A stretch of 64,000 nucleotides of DNA from Ichthyophthirius multifiliis (Eukaryota; Ciliophora; Oligohymenophorea; Hymenostomatida). Location of the stretch: NCBI RefSeq assembly GCF_000220395.1, contig NW_004086344.1:87722-151721 (forward strand). The letters run 5' to 3'. Made by a program: the position numbers and the translations under genes. Below the pieces are notes generated by a model. That model worked only from the letters and a program-made list of their open reading frames with translations. It was not told the DNA's origin and made no database searches. Positions 25,385 through 36,777 of this stretch are shown here, piece by piece (position 1 is the first letter of the stretch; each line of letters starts with the position of its first letter).

Positions 25385-25844
25385 TATATATAAAGGTTAT
25401 GTAATTATTATATAATAAAATTAAGTTGTTTAATAAAATTTTATTTTATAATAAATTATATTAATATTATAATGCAAAATATTTAATTATTAAAAATAAA
25501 ATAAAACGTATTAATTTATAAATTAAATATTTTCTAAAATTTTATTTTAATATTAATTTTAGAAAAAATAAAAAAGAATATAAATTTAATGTAAATAAAA
25601 ATTTATTTATTTCAGTAAAATAAAAAATTGATATAAATTTAAATAATATAAATATATAAAATTAATTTTATTTATTAAAAGAAATTTAAAAATAAAAGTA
25701 TAAAAAAAATATATAGGATATAAAAATAAAAATATATTTAAAAAAATAAAAAAAAAAACATCAAAATTTTTTATTGCATATAACAATAATAAAAATATAC
25801 TAACAGATAAAATTAATACCATAATTTAAAAAAATAAATATATT

Positions 25845-25886
<42 letters not shown>

Positions 25887-25919
25887 ATTTCTAAATATAT
25901 ATATAAAAAAATTATTTTT
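25385..25919. other. A+T-rich intergenic stretch
   Basis: Low-complexity A+T with a (TA)n run near 25853-25882. No gene seen. Confidence 0.6.
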
Positions 25920-27302
25920 TCATATTAATTTCTAAACTTCATCAATAACTACATCTCCTACTTTTTCAATATTAGAAATAATACAACAACAGCATTTCTA
26001 TACATGTTCAACTACAACTTCAGCCCCTTCTCCTGCTACTTCGAAAGTTTTTTCGAAAATCTACTTAGAACAACAACAACTGCAGCAATCTGAAATTTTA
26101 TCACAACATCCTCCACAACATCCTGTAATTTTAGAAATTCCATTACTTGCTTCTTTCCCTATATCTTATATAATTGTTGTTGTGCAACAATTACTGCAAC
26201 ATCTTTAACAACATCCATATGTTTTTGATGCTCCTTCACTTATTCCATCCCCTAGTTATTGAATGATACCCATACTACAACATCCATGGAAACATGATCC
26301 GACTCTAGTAAAACAAGCAACACAACATCCAGTTATATTTTCAGCTTAATTTTCCAGTTCGTTTCCTATTTTTGCCGCATCATTACATGTAAAGCATTAG
26401 GTGCATATTACTCCTGTACCTATGCAGCATTTTTCACAACATCCGATTATAATTCGTTATCCTCCTTATAATTATTGTCCTATTTTTCCTACAAATTCAC
26501 TAGTGCAGGTGTTTATGCAACATTCACCTATTCTGCCGCATAAATTACCGCAATATCCTTATACTTGAGAGCTTCCTTCATATACTCCTTTACCTACTTC
26601 TTACATTAGGTTAGTGTTACAGCAATCTCTACAGAAATCACCACAACGTATAAATAAACTTTCACAACAACCGATTTATTTTGCACCATAGTTTGATAAA
26701 TTACTTCCGTCGAAAAAATTTGAACAGGCATTTGATAATGCATTGCACCAACCGCCAAAATTTCCACAGCATTTACTTCCACATTAAAATATACTGTCAC
26801 AACATGGCTATATGTTATTATTGAAACAGCCAGAGCAACATAGACCACACGTGGCTCTCATTAAGCCATATATAGATGCACATGGAGATATTAAAACATA
26901 AAATATACAATCACATATCCATTTCCCGCAACTATCGTTTTTACTAAATAAACTACAACAACATTTTGGATTACCTGGACCACCACCAACAAAAACTGGA
27001 ACAATATATGTGGTTCCGTTATATATATCTTTCTTTTTTTAAACTATTTTTACTATTTTAGGTTACTTGGCATTTTAGGGAGTATTATTATTTTATGAAT
27101 CATTCTAATTAAAAGGTTGTACTTATCCGTTAATTCCTTAATAAAATATTGTTTGGGGATATTATTAGGGTTAGTATTATTATTATTATTATTATTATTA
27201 TGATTATGATTATTATTGATTTGATTGAGTATTTAGTTGCTAATTTTCAATTTAGATTTATTGTGTGTATTATTCTATATTTGTTACATGAGGATTTACC
27301 AT
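25920..27302 (-). CDS. Cysteine-rich repeat protein with polyglutamine head
   Basis: A single exon, ATG 27300-27302 to TGA 25920-25922, exactly 461 codons. Residues 1-90 are Q/N/P-rich and include a run of nine Gln encoded by repeated TAA. A short linker (IYNGTTYIVPVFVGGG) follows. The remaining 330 residues are packed with Cys, mostly as CC or CCC pairs about 8-15 residues apart in blocks such as GCCGGCC, GCCVACF, GECCINTC, DCCSCCC and QKCCCCII, separated by G/E/K/I-rich helical spacers (GKGVYEGSSQ, GKEASNGISKIT). There is no signal peptide and no single clear membrane helix, so it is not a standard secreted disulphide protein. Palmitoylated membrane association or metal binding would fit. 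I know no matching family. Confidence 0.85.
27171..27202. repeat. TTA triplet array encoding polyglutamine on the minus strand
   Basis: Runs of (TTA)n on the plus strand are (TAA)n on the coding strand of the cysteine-rich gene and read as Gln in this code. Confidence 0.9.
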
Positions 27303-27809
27303 TACAGGAGGTTACATTTAGTTTTATGGAGGGCCGTATTAATTATTAGGATTTCCTTAAAATTAATTTTACATTTGGTGTTTCGAAATTTTTATTTGTT
27401 TATATTAATAATTTTTAATATTTTATTTTAAAAGTTATATATTTGTATTATTATTTTTTAATAATTTTTTTTTTCTTATTAACTATTTAAATATTTTTTA
27501 TATGGCATTTTTATTTATAATTATATTTAAAATAAAATATAATTTTTTACTTCAAAAAAGTTATTTACATTTTAATAAAAAAATATTATAATTATCCTTT
27601 TTTATTTTTATCATAAATATTATTTTTTATTAAATAAATACAAATATTTGAGTTTATATATATATATTTATATATTATATTTATTTAAAAATAAAATAAT
27701 ATAAGAAAATTGTTTAATTTATTTTAATAAATATTAAATTTTTTTTGTTAAATAAAATTTTATTTTTTACAACAAAAAAACCTTTTTTTATAGATTTTAT
27801 TTTTATTTT
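27303..27809. other. A+T-rich intergenic stretch
   Basis: No coding frame seen; poly-T and TA runs. It lies between the start of the cysteine-rich gene and the 3' end of the LRR gene. Confidence 0.6.
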
Positions 27810-29870
27810 TCAATATAAACATATTTAAAAGAATCTAATTTTAGTTTTTTTCATATAGAAAAATTTTCCATATTTTATATATATACCCTTTTAATATATT
27901 TAATCATAAAATATAGATACTTAAGGAAAATTAAACTATATATTTTCATCATGAAAATCATCTAAAAACGAACTATATATATTAAAACAAAATTTTTCTA
28001 CTTTATGATGAAGTTCAATATTTTAATCAAACAAAAAAATTTTAATTTTAATATTCCTCTTTAATTTATTTTTTTAAATAATATAATATAAAAATATATT
28101 TATTTAAAATTTACTATTTATTATTTATAAAAATCATTATTTATATACTTTTCTTTAATTATTTTATCAGACAATCTAGCTATAGCTTCCATAAATTCAG
28201 TTAAACTCATACTCATATATTAATCAGTATTAATATTATTTATTTTACTAATAATACTATTTTTAAATATCCAATTTAAATCTTTTTCATCTATTTAATC
28301 AACGGTAATTCCTACTTAAGTAATAAAACTTTTAAACTCTTACAAATTCAAACTTTTAATTTGATTAGAAAAGTTTAATTTTTATAAAGACCCTGCAAAT
28401 TTCTTAAAAATAAAAATAAAAATAATTAATAATAAAAATAAAAAAAATTAATAAAAGAACTTTGTATATAATTTTAAAAATATTAAAATAATATTTAAAA
28501 GTAATATCCATTTATTCATTAAATAAAATTTCTTCCCTCCATTCATTTTAAAGCTTATTTTTTTTCAAACAAAATAAAAATCCATCATTAAATAATTATT
28601 AGACTGCAGATTCGATTAATTAATGTAATCCATTTTAAATATACTTTTCTTTTGCCAATTTAATAATTATATTAAGAAATTAAAACCTAATAATTCCTTT
28701 TTCTTAAGTTATATGCTATTATTAAAAGAGTTTTTTACGAATTATTGAATTATTACTAAAAGTATTAAAAAAATTTAAAACATCTACTCTTTTTAGATAT
28801 TTTTCATCAATAATTTTCCCAAAATGTAAAAATTCACAGAAATTTTCAAAAGAAAGGAATTAAAATAAGCCCTAATGATCAATTATTGAGTAAAAATTAA
28901 AAGAATTATTAATAAAAATATAGTTTTTTTCAAATAAACTTCTTATTTTAGACAAAGAATCTTAATCTTTTATCAAAAACTCAATTTTGGACTATTCCCA
29001 ATCAAATTCGAAGCATTTTTTTAAGTGAATTTCAGAATCGAAATCGAAATATTTAAATATCATCTTTTCCATATCAAACTCTTCTATATTTTTGTTAAGA
29101 ATATTGTTTTTTCTAATTTAAGATAATAAACAACGGGGTCTTATATTTAAATCTACTTGATATTTTTCATTAATGAAACTTTTTTGACTTTTATTAGTAG
29201 AGAGAATGTTATATTTTATATTTTTTTCTTCAAAAATTAATGTTTAGGCATCTTTTTATATAAAAATACTATTTTTTTAATCAGAAGAAAAATAATATTT
29301 AATTTATTAAAGAGGAGGGACCATTCTTTTTATTGAAAAATGCTCATTTTTAAGTTCTTTTAACATAAGAGAAGGCTTAAAATAATCTATTTCTAAATGT
29401 AAATATAAGGTTTATGTGTTTTATGGCAAAATCCCGCTTAATTCTCCTTTCCAAGTAAAATTATACTATATCCATCCTTCACATATCCAACAATTGTCCC
29501 CATATTATAAATTTATTTATTCATGTAAATCTCTCTTCTTTTTGTTGTAATAGATATTGTTTATTATTTTTATAGAGTTAATAGGTATATATTAAAATAA
29601 GTTTTATTAAATATTGTTTTCTTCTAAAAAATTTAGTTATTACAAAGAATCCATATAACAATCAAATCCGTTTGATATATGAAAACCAAATATATTATTG
29701 TTTTAATTTAAAAAAGTACCAATTTAAAATAAGTCTTCTTTTTAAAAATAATTTTGACGTAAATCTATATGTAAAAGAGATTAGTCAGAATTTAATTGTA
29801 TCATTTATTAAATATTTGATATCAATTTTTCTATGAGGTAGAAAATATAAACATATTTAATATATGAATA

Positions 29871-29927
<57 letters not shown>

Positions 29928-31103
29928 ACTATTACATTTATATATTTAATTGCCATGTCCTAGTGAATTTTAAGAAATATCAAAAACTTTTATAACTAAT
30001 CCAACTTTTTAAAAACCTTAAAAAATCACTAAACCACTTTCTGCATCAAATTGATTTCCTCTAATATATAATTCTTTTAAATTTTCTAAATTTCTAATTA
30101 TTTTTTGCATAAAAATTCCACCTTATACATTTTTAAATAAATTATCTGATAAATCTATAATTTCTAAAGATTATACTTATAAAAAATCTTGAATAAAAAA
30201 TTCTAAAGAATTATCGTTAATTGAACATTTTTATAATTTTAAAATAATTAAGTTAATTTATTAATAACTTAATTTGAAAAATAAACTTTAAAGATTTTTA
30301 ATTTACAAGATATTTTATGAAAAATCTATTTCTTCTATTCCTTTATTTAAACTTTCAATTAAAAATTCCAAACTGATATAATTTAGTCTATTATCCTTTA
30401 ATTTTATCTATTTAATAATATTATTTACTTATTATTTTAATCCAGCGGATATTACTCGTCCATATTTTTCACCTATTTTATAATGAGAAATATTAATTTG
30501 TGTTTATTCTGTATTTTAGGTAAACCCGAGTTTTTTTGGGAGAAGGTTTTGGTTATTTTCTTCTTTTAAAATTTCCAAAAATTTATTTTCTTTGTAGTAT
30601 TTTACCAAATTTTTTTATTTTTAAATCAGTTCATATAGGTCTGATTGTCTTTCGATATTTTTGTATACTTTTTCATATTTTTCGTATGCTTTTTGACATT
30701 TTTTTTTATCTTTTATATATAGCTTTTTTATGTAAAATAATGATTTATTATCATCTTCGTTTTCCTCTTTTATGTCTAGTATATTCAAAAATTATAAGTT
30801 TTTGAATTATTGTAATTTTTAGGGACTTACTTTCCTTAATTATGGTGATATGGACCTTATTTAATTCTTAATATGGTAAATTTTTAATGGATTTTCGGAA
30901 GTTTCGTTCAATATTGAAAAATGGGATTTATCTTTTGGGGATATTTAGATATTTTGTGTTTAATTTAGAGGAGATTCTATTGGATTATGGGATTTTTTTT
31001 TTTGTTATTTTGGAGATAAGGATCCTTTTTGGATATTTTTTGGAGAATTTAAATGAAATTTTATTATTTTGGGAAGTTATATGTTTAAAGAACCTTTTAA
31101 CAT
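27810..31103 (-). CDS. Leucine-rich-repeat protein with large conserved C-terminal half
   Basis: Starts at ATG 31101-31103 and ends at TGA 27810-27812; introns lie near 29850-29935 (TA-filled), 28410-28500 and 28070-28126. Residues 1-190 are basic, S/P/Q-rich and then helical (CQKAYEKYEKVYKNIERQS). LRRs follow (LKDNRLNYISLEFLIESL, LEIIDLSDNLF, LKELYIRGNQFDAESGL, IKVFDISQNSLG). The next region carries CWICEGWIQYNFTWKG, LYLHLEIDYFKPSLML and IKRMVPPLQQIKYYFS. A helical part then has an EF-hand-like but degenerate segment (GITVDQIDEKDLNWIF). The last exon reads FYDQIYQKGIYIKYGKFF. Proteins pairing LRRs with this EGW-containing region occur in ciliates and other flagellated protists; a role in cilia or signalling is an inference. 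Confidence 0.8.
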
Positions 31104-31485
31104 TTTTTTTATTTAAATTTTTTATTTTTTAATTTGTTTTTAAAGGTAGAGTTTTTTATTTTTACTGTTTATATTTGAATTTTTTAGTTCTTATTAATAT
31201 ATTACATTGTTTTTTTTTTGTTATAAATATTAAATGAATAATTCAATTAAAATATGAAGTTTTATTAATATTTTTTCTAATTTTATTATAAAAGTATATT
31301 TATAATATAAATTAAAGTAATATATTAATTTTATGATAAATATATATCCCCCCCCCCCCCCCGCCTTAAAGTAAAATTAAAAAAAAAAATATGTAAATTA
31401 AATTAAAATTATAAAAATTATAAGAAATAAATTAAACAAAAAAAGGGAAATAATATAAACTAAAAAAAAAAAAAAAAAAAAAAAA
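31104..31485. other. Intergenic stretch with poly-C tract
   Basis: Divergent promoter region. It contains 15 consecutive C at 31348-31362 and a run of more than 20 A just before the ATG at 31486. Confidence 0.8.
31348..31362. repeat. Poly-C tract (15 C)
   Basis: Fifteen consecutive C followed by GCC, between divergent genes. Confidence 0.95.
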
Positions 31486-32517
31486 ATGAATAAAATCTAC
31501 CAAAAATAATCTTAAAATCATAAAAAATAAAATTCTCAAAATACAAATTAAAAATAATCCGATTCACCAGAAGATCTCTCAAAAAACTATTTAAAGGATA
31601 CATAATAATTACATAAGCAAAAACTTTAAGAAATTTAGCAAATATTAGGGACAGAAATATCAAAAAAGAAATATTCATAAGCATTACGTTTATCAAATTA
31701 TGACTTAGAAAAAACAATAGAAATTTTATTGGAAGAAAAAACAAAGCCTCCTGACAAAAAAGAAACTTATTAAAAAAAAAGTAATGAGAAATCGACAATA
31801 CCAAGTACAAATAATAGTCCTCCATAAAAAAATAATTCATACAAATATTAGAAATAGTTAGATTTTTTTAAGGAATGTTATCAAAATATACATGAAAATA
31901 TTATAAAACATCTACTAAATTAAGAAAATGGAAATGAAGAATAAATAGTATAAATCCTAATGAACGAATAAAGCCTATAATCGATAAAATTGGCTTTGGA
32001 TTTAAATGAAGAAAACGTTGAAGAGGAAGATTATGAACGTTTAGAAGAAATAATTAAAGAAATTTTTTAAGAATAATAGAATAAAGATAACTTTAAATTA
32101 TAGGAAATTTTAAAAGAAGACTTTTAAGTAAATATGAATTGTGCAAAAAATGATTAAGACGAAGATTTTCCATCAATACTTAAAAAATAATAAGAAATTA
32201 CCATATAAAATGATATAATTAAAAATATTTAAAAAAATCTGCCGAAAGACATTGATTCTTTAAAAAATTAATGGAATGGAAGAGCAGCAGTTTTCTCAGA
32301 TGTATAAGTTTCTGAATTAGGAAAATAATATTTAATTAATTTAAGTGATTAGTTCCTTCATGTAGAAAAAGATGATATTGCATCTGTTTTTATATGTTTG
32401 TAAGAAAATTATGAATAAACATTACTTATTTTATAATAAATATATGGAAATTCAAATATATCTTAGTAAATTTATAAAAGTAAATAAAAAATGATATTAT
32501 AATTATATAATAAAAAT

Positions 32518-32571
<54 letters not shown>

Positions 32572-33226
32572 TTAATTTTATTTTTTTATATTTTTTTTAT
32601 TTTATAAAGTTTAAATAAAAATTAAGTAACCTAATAATTAAAAAGAAAATTTAATATTAGAAAACGAAGATTATTAAAATTAACTTGTTTTTGTAAATTC
32701 TATTGCTTTTAAATATTTAAAGTAATTTTCTTATTAAGATATTAGGTAAATGGTTATTGAAAACAAAAAAATTTAACATTGTGTTAGAGTTTCTAAAAAA
32801 AATGGTGATACTTAAGCTCTTATTAATCTTAATAAAGTTCTTAATTAATAAAATAATAATTTTAGTTTGGCAGAATTATAATAATATTCAAAGTATTTGT
32901 ACTTTTAATAGCTTAAAAATGCAAGTAAAGTTAACTTAGTGGATCTTCATACTTATTTTGTGGATGAAGCGCTGATATTCTTATAAGATTTAATTGATTT
33001 TATGTAAAGCTTGGTTATTTAATAACCATAAAAGTTAGATTTTAGATAATGTAACGGGAGAAAATGTTTTACTTTGGAAATAATTACTGGGAAAGGAAAC
33101 CATAGTGTTGGAAATAAGAGCGTTTTATAAGGAAAAGTTTTGAAATTTATTAAAGAAAAAAATTTTCTTGCAAATCTTAATGAAAGTAATAATGGTAAAG
33201 TTAATGCTATTATTCCTTGTTGTTGA
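31486..33226 (+). CDS. CUE/UBA-like and Smr domain protein
   Basis: ATG 31486-31488 to TGA 33224-33226, with one intron near 32479-32608 (TA-rich, GT...AG). The N-terminal 50 residues are Q/N/S-rich. A helical domain at about residues 50-90 contains ALRLSNYDLEKTIEILLEE, which has the pattern of CUE/UBA ubiquitin-binding folds; a second similar helix set lies around DDIASVFICLQENYEQTLLIL. The C-terminal 100 residues form an Smr domain: VDLHTYFVDEAL (the DLH motif), then LEIITGKGNHSVGNKSVLQG, matching the GKGxHS signature. CUE plus Smr occurs in eukaryotic N4BP2 and Cue2 relatives, which cut mRNA on stalled or collided ribosomes. The role here is inferred from that family. Confidence 0.85.
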
Positions 33227-33519
33227 GAATTTTTGTTGGTATTTAATATTATTTTTAAAAATACTTATATATATTTTTTAGATTTTTATTATTTTTACAT
33301 TTGTGAATTTATTTATATATATTAATAATAAAAGTAAATATATAATTAACTTTATTTAAATTTTATATTAAATTTCATTTTTTCAAAACTTTTTTTTTTT
33401 TTCTAAACAGTTAATTTTTATTTTATAGGTAAAAAATATAAATCATAATTAATTTTTAAAAGTTTTATATTTAATATTAGTTATAAAAATAATAATTATA
33501 TTGTTTTTTTTGTTTTTTT

Positions 33520-33885
33520 TCATTCACAAGAGTTTATTTCGTACTATACTTTCATATTATTATATTTATCAGGTAAACTTTAAAAAACAAGTATATTTAT
33601 TTATTAATCTTTATAATTTTTAACTTAAAATTAAATTCTATAATTAATTCCCGCAACAATTTAATACTGAGCAGTTTAAACTAATTCTCCTAAAACAATT
33701 TTTTAGTTTAGATTGCATTTACTAAACACATTTTATTTCGCGAATAATACTGCTTCTTTAAAGCCGGCGGGTGGATCCTCTAAATTAACTGGAGCAAAAC
33801 CACCAGTCAAATATCTTATTTTTTTTTGACATTAAATTAGGCTAATACAAATAATTAAAAGTAATATCGTGTTTAAAATTTTCAT
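33520..33885 (-). CDS. Secreted cystatin 1
   Basis: A single exon of 121 residues from ATG 33883-33885. It has a signal peptide (MKILNTILLLIICISLIQC), then LTGGFAPVNL, whose Gly near the mature N-terminus is typical of cystatins. The central hairpin QIVAGINYRIQFQV carries the QxVxG protease-binding motif. A C-terminal strand region (VFQSLPD) and two or three Cys follow. Cystatins inhibit papain-type cysteine proteases; in a ciliate this may control lysosomal or secreted cathepsins. It is 404 bases from a paralogue on the same strand. Confidence 0.9.
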
Positions 33886-34288
33886 ATTATTTTTTAAGGT
33901 ATTTTTACTATTGTTTTATATAATATTATTATTGTTATTTTTTATTTAGTTTTCTAATAAAAAATATATATATAAATATTAAAGTTTTTAATAAAGTTGT
34001 ATTGTAATTATCTTTAATATATACATATATTTAATTTTTATTCTTTCATAATAAATTTGGCAATTTTTATTATTCATTAAAAATAATATAATAATACTTG
34101 CTAAAGTATATATATTTTTTTAATTATTAATTAATTTTTATATAAATTGATTTTTTCTTTTTCTCATAATTATAAAAAAATTAAATAAACTTAAACATAT
34201 ATTTTTTAGTTAAATATTATTATCATTTTTTTATTAAAATATTTTATTTTTCATAAGATGTTTATAATATATATATGTATTTTTTTTT

Positions 34289-34651
34289 TCATTAGCAATT
34301 TAATATTTTATACATTACTTTCATATTTTATGATTTATCTGGTAAACTCTAGAATACATTAACTGTAACCAATTTATTATTATTATTCAATGCTTAAAAT
34401 TATATTTTATAATTAACTCCGGCTACAATTTAATATGTTGCATCTTATACTTCACCTAAAGTAACATTTTATTTAAGATTGCATTTCTAATGAGCATTTT
34501 ATTTTGCAAATTAAACAGCTTTATTAAATCCAAAAGGGGGATTTTTAAAATTAACAGGATTAAATCCACCAAGTAAAGTTTTTTTTTTAATAAAGCAGTT
34601 AGCTTACAAACAAAGAACAGCTAAAAAGAAAGTTATTAAGATAAATTTCAT
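34289..34651 (-). CDS. Secreted cystatin 2
   Basis: A single exon of 120 residues from ATG 34649-34651, with signal peptide MKFILITFFLAVLCLQANC, LLGGFNPVNF, and QIVAGVNYKIQFQA carrying the QxVxG loop. It ends with VFQSLPDKSQNMKV. It is colinear with cystatin 1 over its whole length (GGFxPVN, NPP or DPP, GFNKAVQFAKQN against GFKEAVLFAKQN, QIVAG, VFQSLPDK), so the pair is a tandem duplication. Substitutions are spread along the whole protein, so the duplication is not recent. Confidence 0.9.
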
Positions 34652-34747
34652 TATATATAATTGCTTTTTTTATTAATAAATAAATAATAATTTATTATAT
34701 TTTTTCCTTAATCTTAGAGTAGAATTTAATATATATATTTTAAAATA

Positions 34748-34815
<68 letters not shown>

Positions 34816-35127
34816 TTTATTTTTTCCCTTCATAAAATATATAAAAATCAATTTTTTATTTTTTGATTTATTAAAATCTTTCAAAATTCATATATAATTA
34901 TATATATATATATATATTGAAAAAATATTAAATTTAATTTTATATTAAAATTGTATGTATTTTCATTAATTAAAAAAAAAATTATATGTTTTTAATTTTA
35001 AATATTTTTTTTTTTTCTATTTTAAAGATTTTAAAATCATTGTTTATGATATTTATTTTATCTAATTTATTAATCTATATATATATATGAAATCTACTTA
35101 AATTTTTAATTAAATAATTACAATTAA

Positions 35128-36777
35128 TCATTAAGAAGAAGTTTAACTTTAAATAACATAAATTTTAGCTTCTCCGTTATTAAGATTTGCAACAAAAGAG
35201 TTATTTTAAATAACTATACAATCATTATTAGGCCAAAATACATTACAAATAACATCGCCATTTTTGAAAGGATGATTTATAATAATTCTAGTTATGAAAT
35301 TGAATTTATTAGTTACTCCAACCCATAATTAACCTCTATAGAAAGCATAAAAATCTGAATCTACATAACTTTCAGTTTAAGGGAAATCATTTATATCAGT
35401 ACCCCCGAAATTATTTTTTTTATTTTAAAAATTCAAATTACTATTTTTAGCCTAAAGAATTGTTTTTACATATAAATACATTTCTGAATTTGTATTTAAG
35501 TTGTTCCATAGAGGTTCTCTATTATAAGGATCTTATCCTCCTGCATAGTATTATTCAGTACCATAATAGAATATTGGAATTCCTATAGAACATAAAGTAA
35601 GTACTGTATAACTTTTAAGTAGTGTTTTTAATTAGTCTTGACTTCTACCAGGAGTGCTTAAAAATCTTGGATTATCGTGATTATCAACAAATTAGGCTAA
35701 AATAGAGACATCTTAATTTTATTATTACCATTAAGAATAATATGATCTAATTTCATTCATATCTTTTTAGTTTACGAAGATATCTTTAACAGTAAAATAA
35801 TAAGGGTAGTTCAATACACTTCCAACTGAACTTATATAACCTCCTACGTAACTAAAACTACTGTCAAATACCTCTCCTATAGAAAATACACCAGCTGATT
35901 AAGTATAGTTTTTCCAAAAAGCATGAGGAACTTCAGGAACAGTATCTTATTTTTTTGTTATGAATTAATTTTTTATTTATTTTTTACCTATCCTTAAACC
36001 ATCAATGTTATATGTTTATACTAAGTTTTTTATCCAATTAAATAAATAATTTTATACATAAGGATGCTCAGTATTTAAATCTGCGAGTCCAGCAAGTCTA
36101 CAGTTTTAGATGTTTTTCATGTTTTTTGATGAAAAGTCTAAATCTGTAATAATACAGTATTCATGATAATATTCAGCAATATTAAAAGGATAATTGCTTG
36201 AAAAATTTAAATCGATATTTCCCATATGATTTCCTACAACATCTACCATTACCCATATGTCCTTTAAATGGCAAGCATCAACAAGATCTTTTAATCCTTA
36301 TTCACCTCCAAAATTAGGGTTTATTCTACTCAAATCTTTCGCAGCGTAACCATGGAATTAATTATCTTAGTTTAAAGGTATAGGAGATATCCAGATTGCA
36401 TTAAAACCAAGTTCTTTTTTATTTTTAAATAAGAAAAAAAAAAAATTATTAAAAAAAAAAATTGCCTTTAATATAATCTAAATTATTTATAATTCCTTAA
36501 AAGTTTCCTCCACAATATTATGGTTAGTGACTTAAGTCGCATGGAGGTCTAGATCTATCTCCAATTGCAAATCTTTATTTTTTTATGATAATAAAATATA
36601 TGTATGATAAATGTATTTTTTTATAATTGTTTTTTGTTGTTATTGTATAAACTGATTTATTTTTTACCTGTCAGTTATTATTTAATAAATTGTACGAGAT
36701 TTCCACTCTTGAGCAGTTCTACTATATATAAAAGATATAAATAATGATAAAAATGCAAGTTTAATTATTAATTTCAT
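35128..36777 (-). CDS. Secreted alpha-amylase (GH13)
   Basis: ATG 36775-36777, signal peptide MKLIIKLAFLSLFISFIYS, TGA 35128-35130, with three introns near 36577-36668, 36425-36460 and 35946-35990. It hydrolyses alpha-1,4 glucan bonds. The GH13 conserved regions appear in order: GFNAIWISPI, region I DVVGNH, region II GLRIDTVPEV with the nucleophile Asp, region III GEVF with the acid/base Glu, and region IV FVDNHDNPRF with the third Asp. The early segment (RTIYQIITDRF, CGGNFQGI) and length (about 480 residues) match fungal Taka-amylase-type enzymes, which bind calcium. It is probably lysosomal or released for digestion of starch or glycogen. It stands upstream of the two cystatin genes on the same strand. 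Confidence 0.93.

Noticed and set aside
26606-26848. Minus-strand 80-residue open frame (standard code)
   Set aside because: It is an alternative frame over the cysteine-rich gene, whose 461-codon frame explains the region.
30536-31132. Two plus-strand hydrophobic open frames
   Set aside because: Antisense to the N-terminal part of the LRR gene, which reads through this region in code 6 with normal composition.
31460-31840. Minus-strand 126-residue hydrophobic open frame
   Set aside because: Antisense shadow of the CUE-Smr gene; the Phe run comes from the poly-A before its ATG.
33761-33785. Small G+C-rich patch (GCCGGCGGGTGGATCC)
   Set aside because: It is coding sequence for DPPAGFK in cystatin 1, not a promoter or tRNA.
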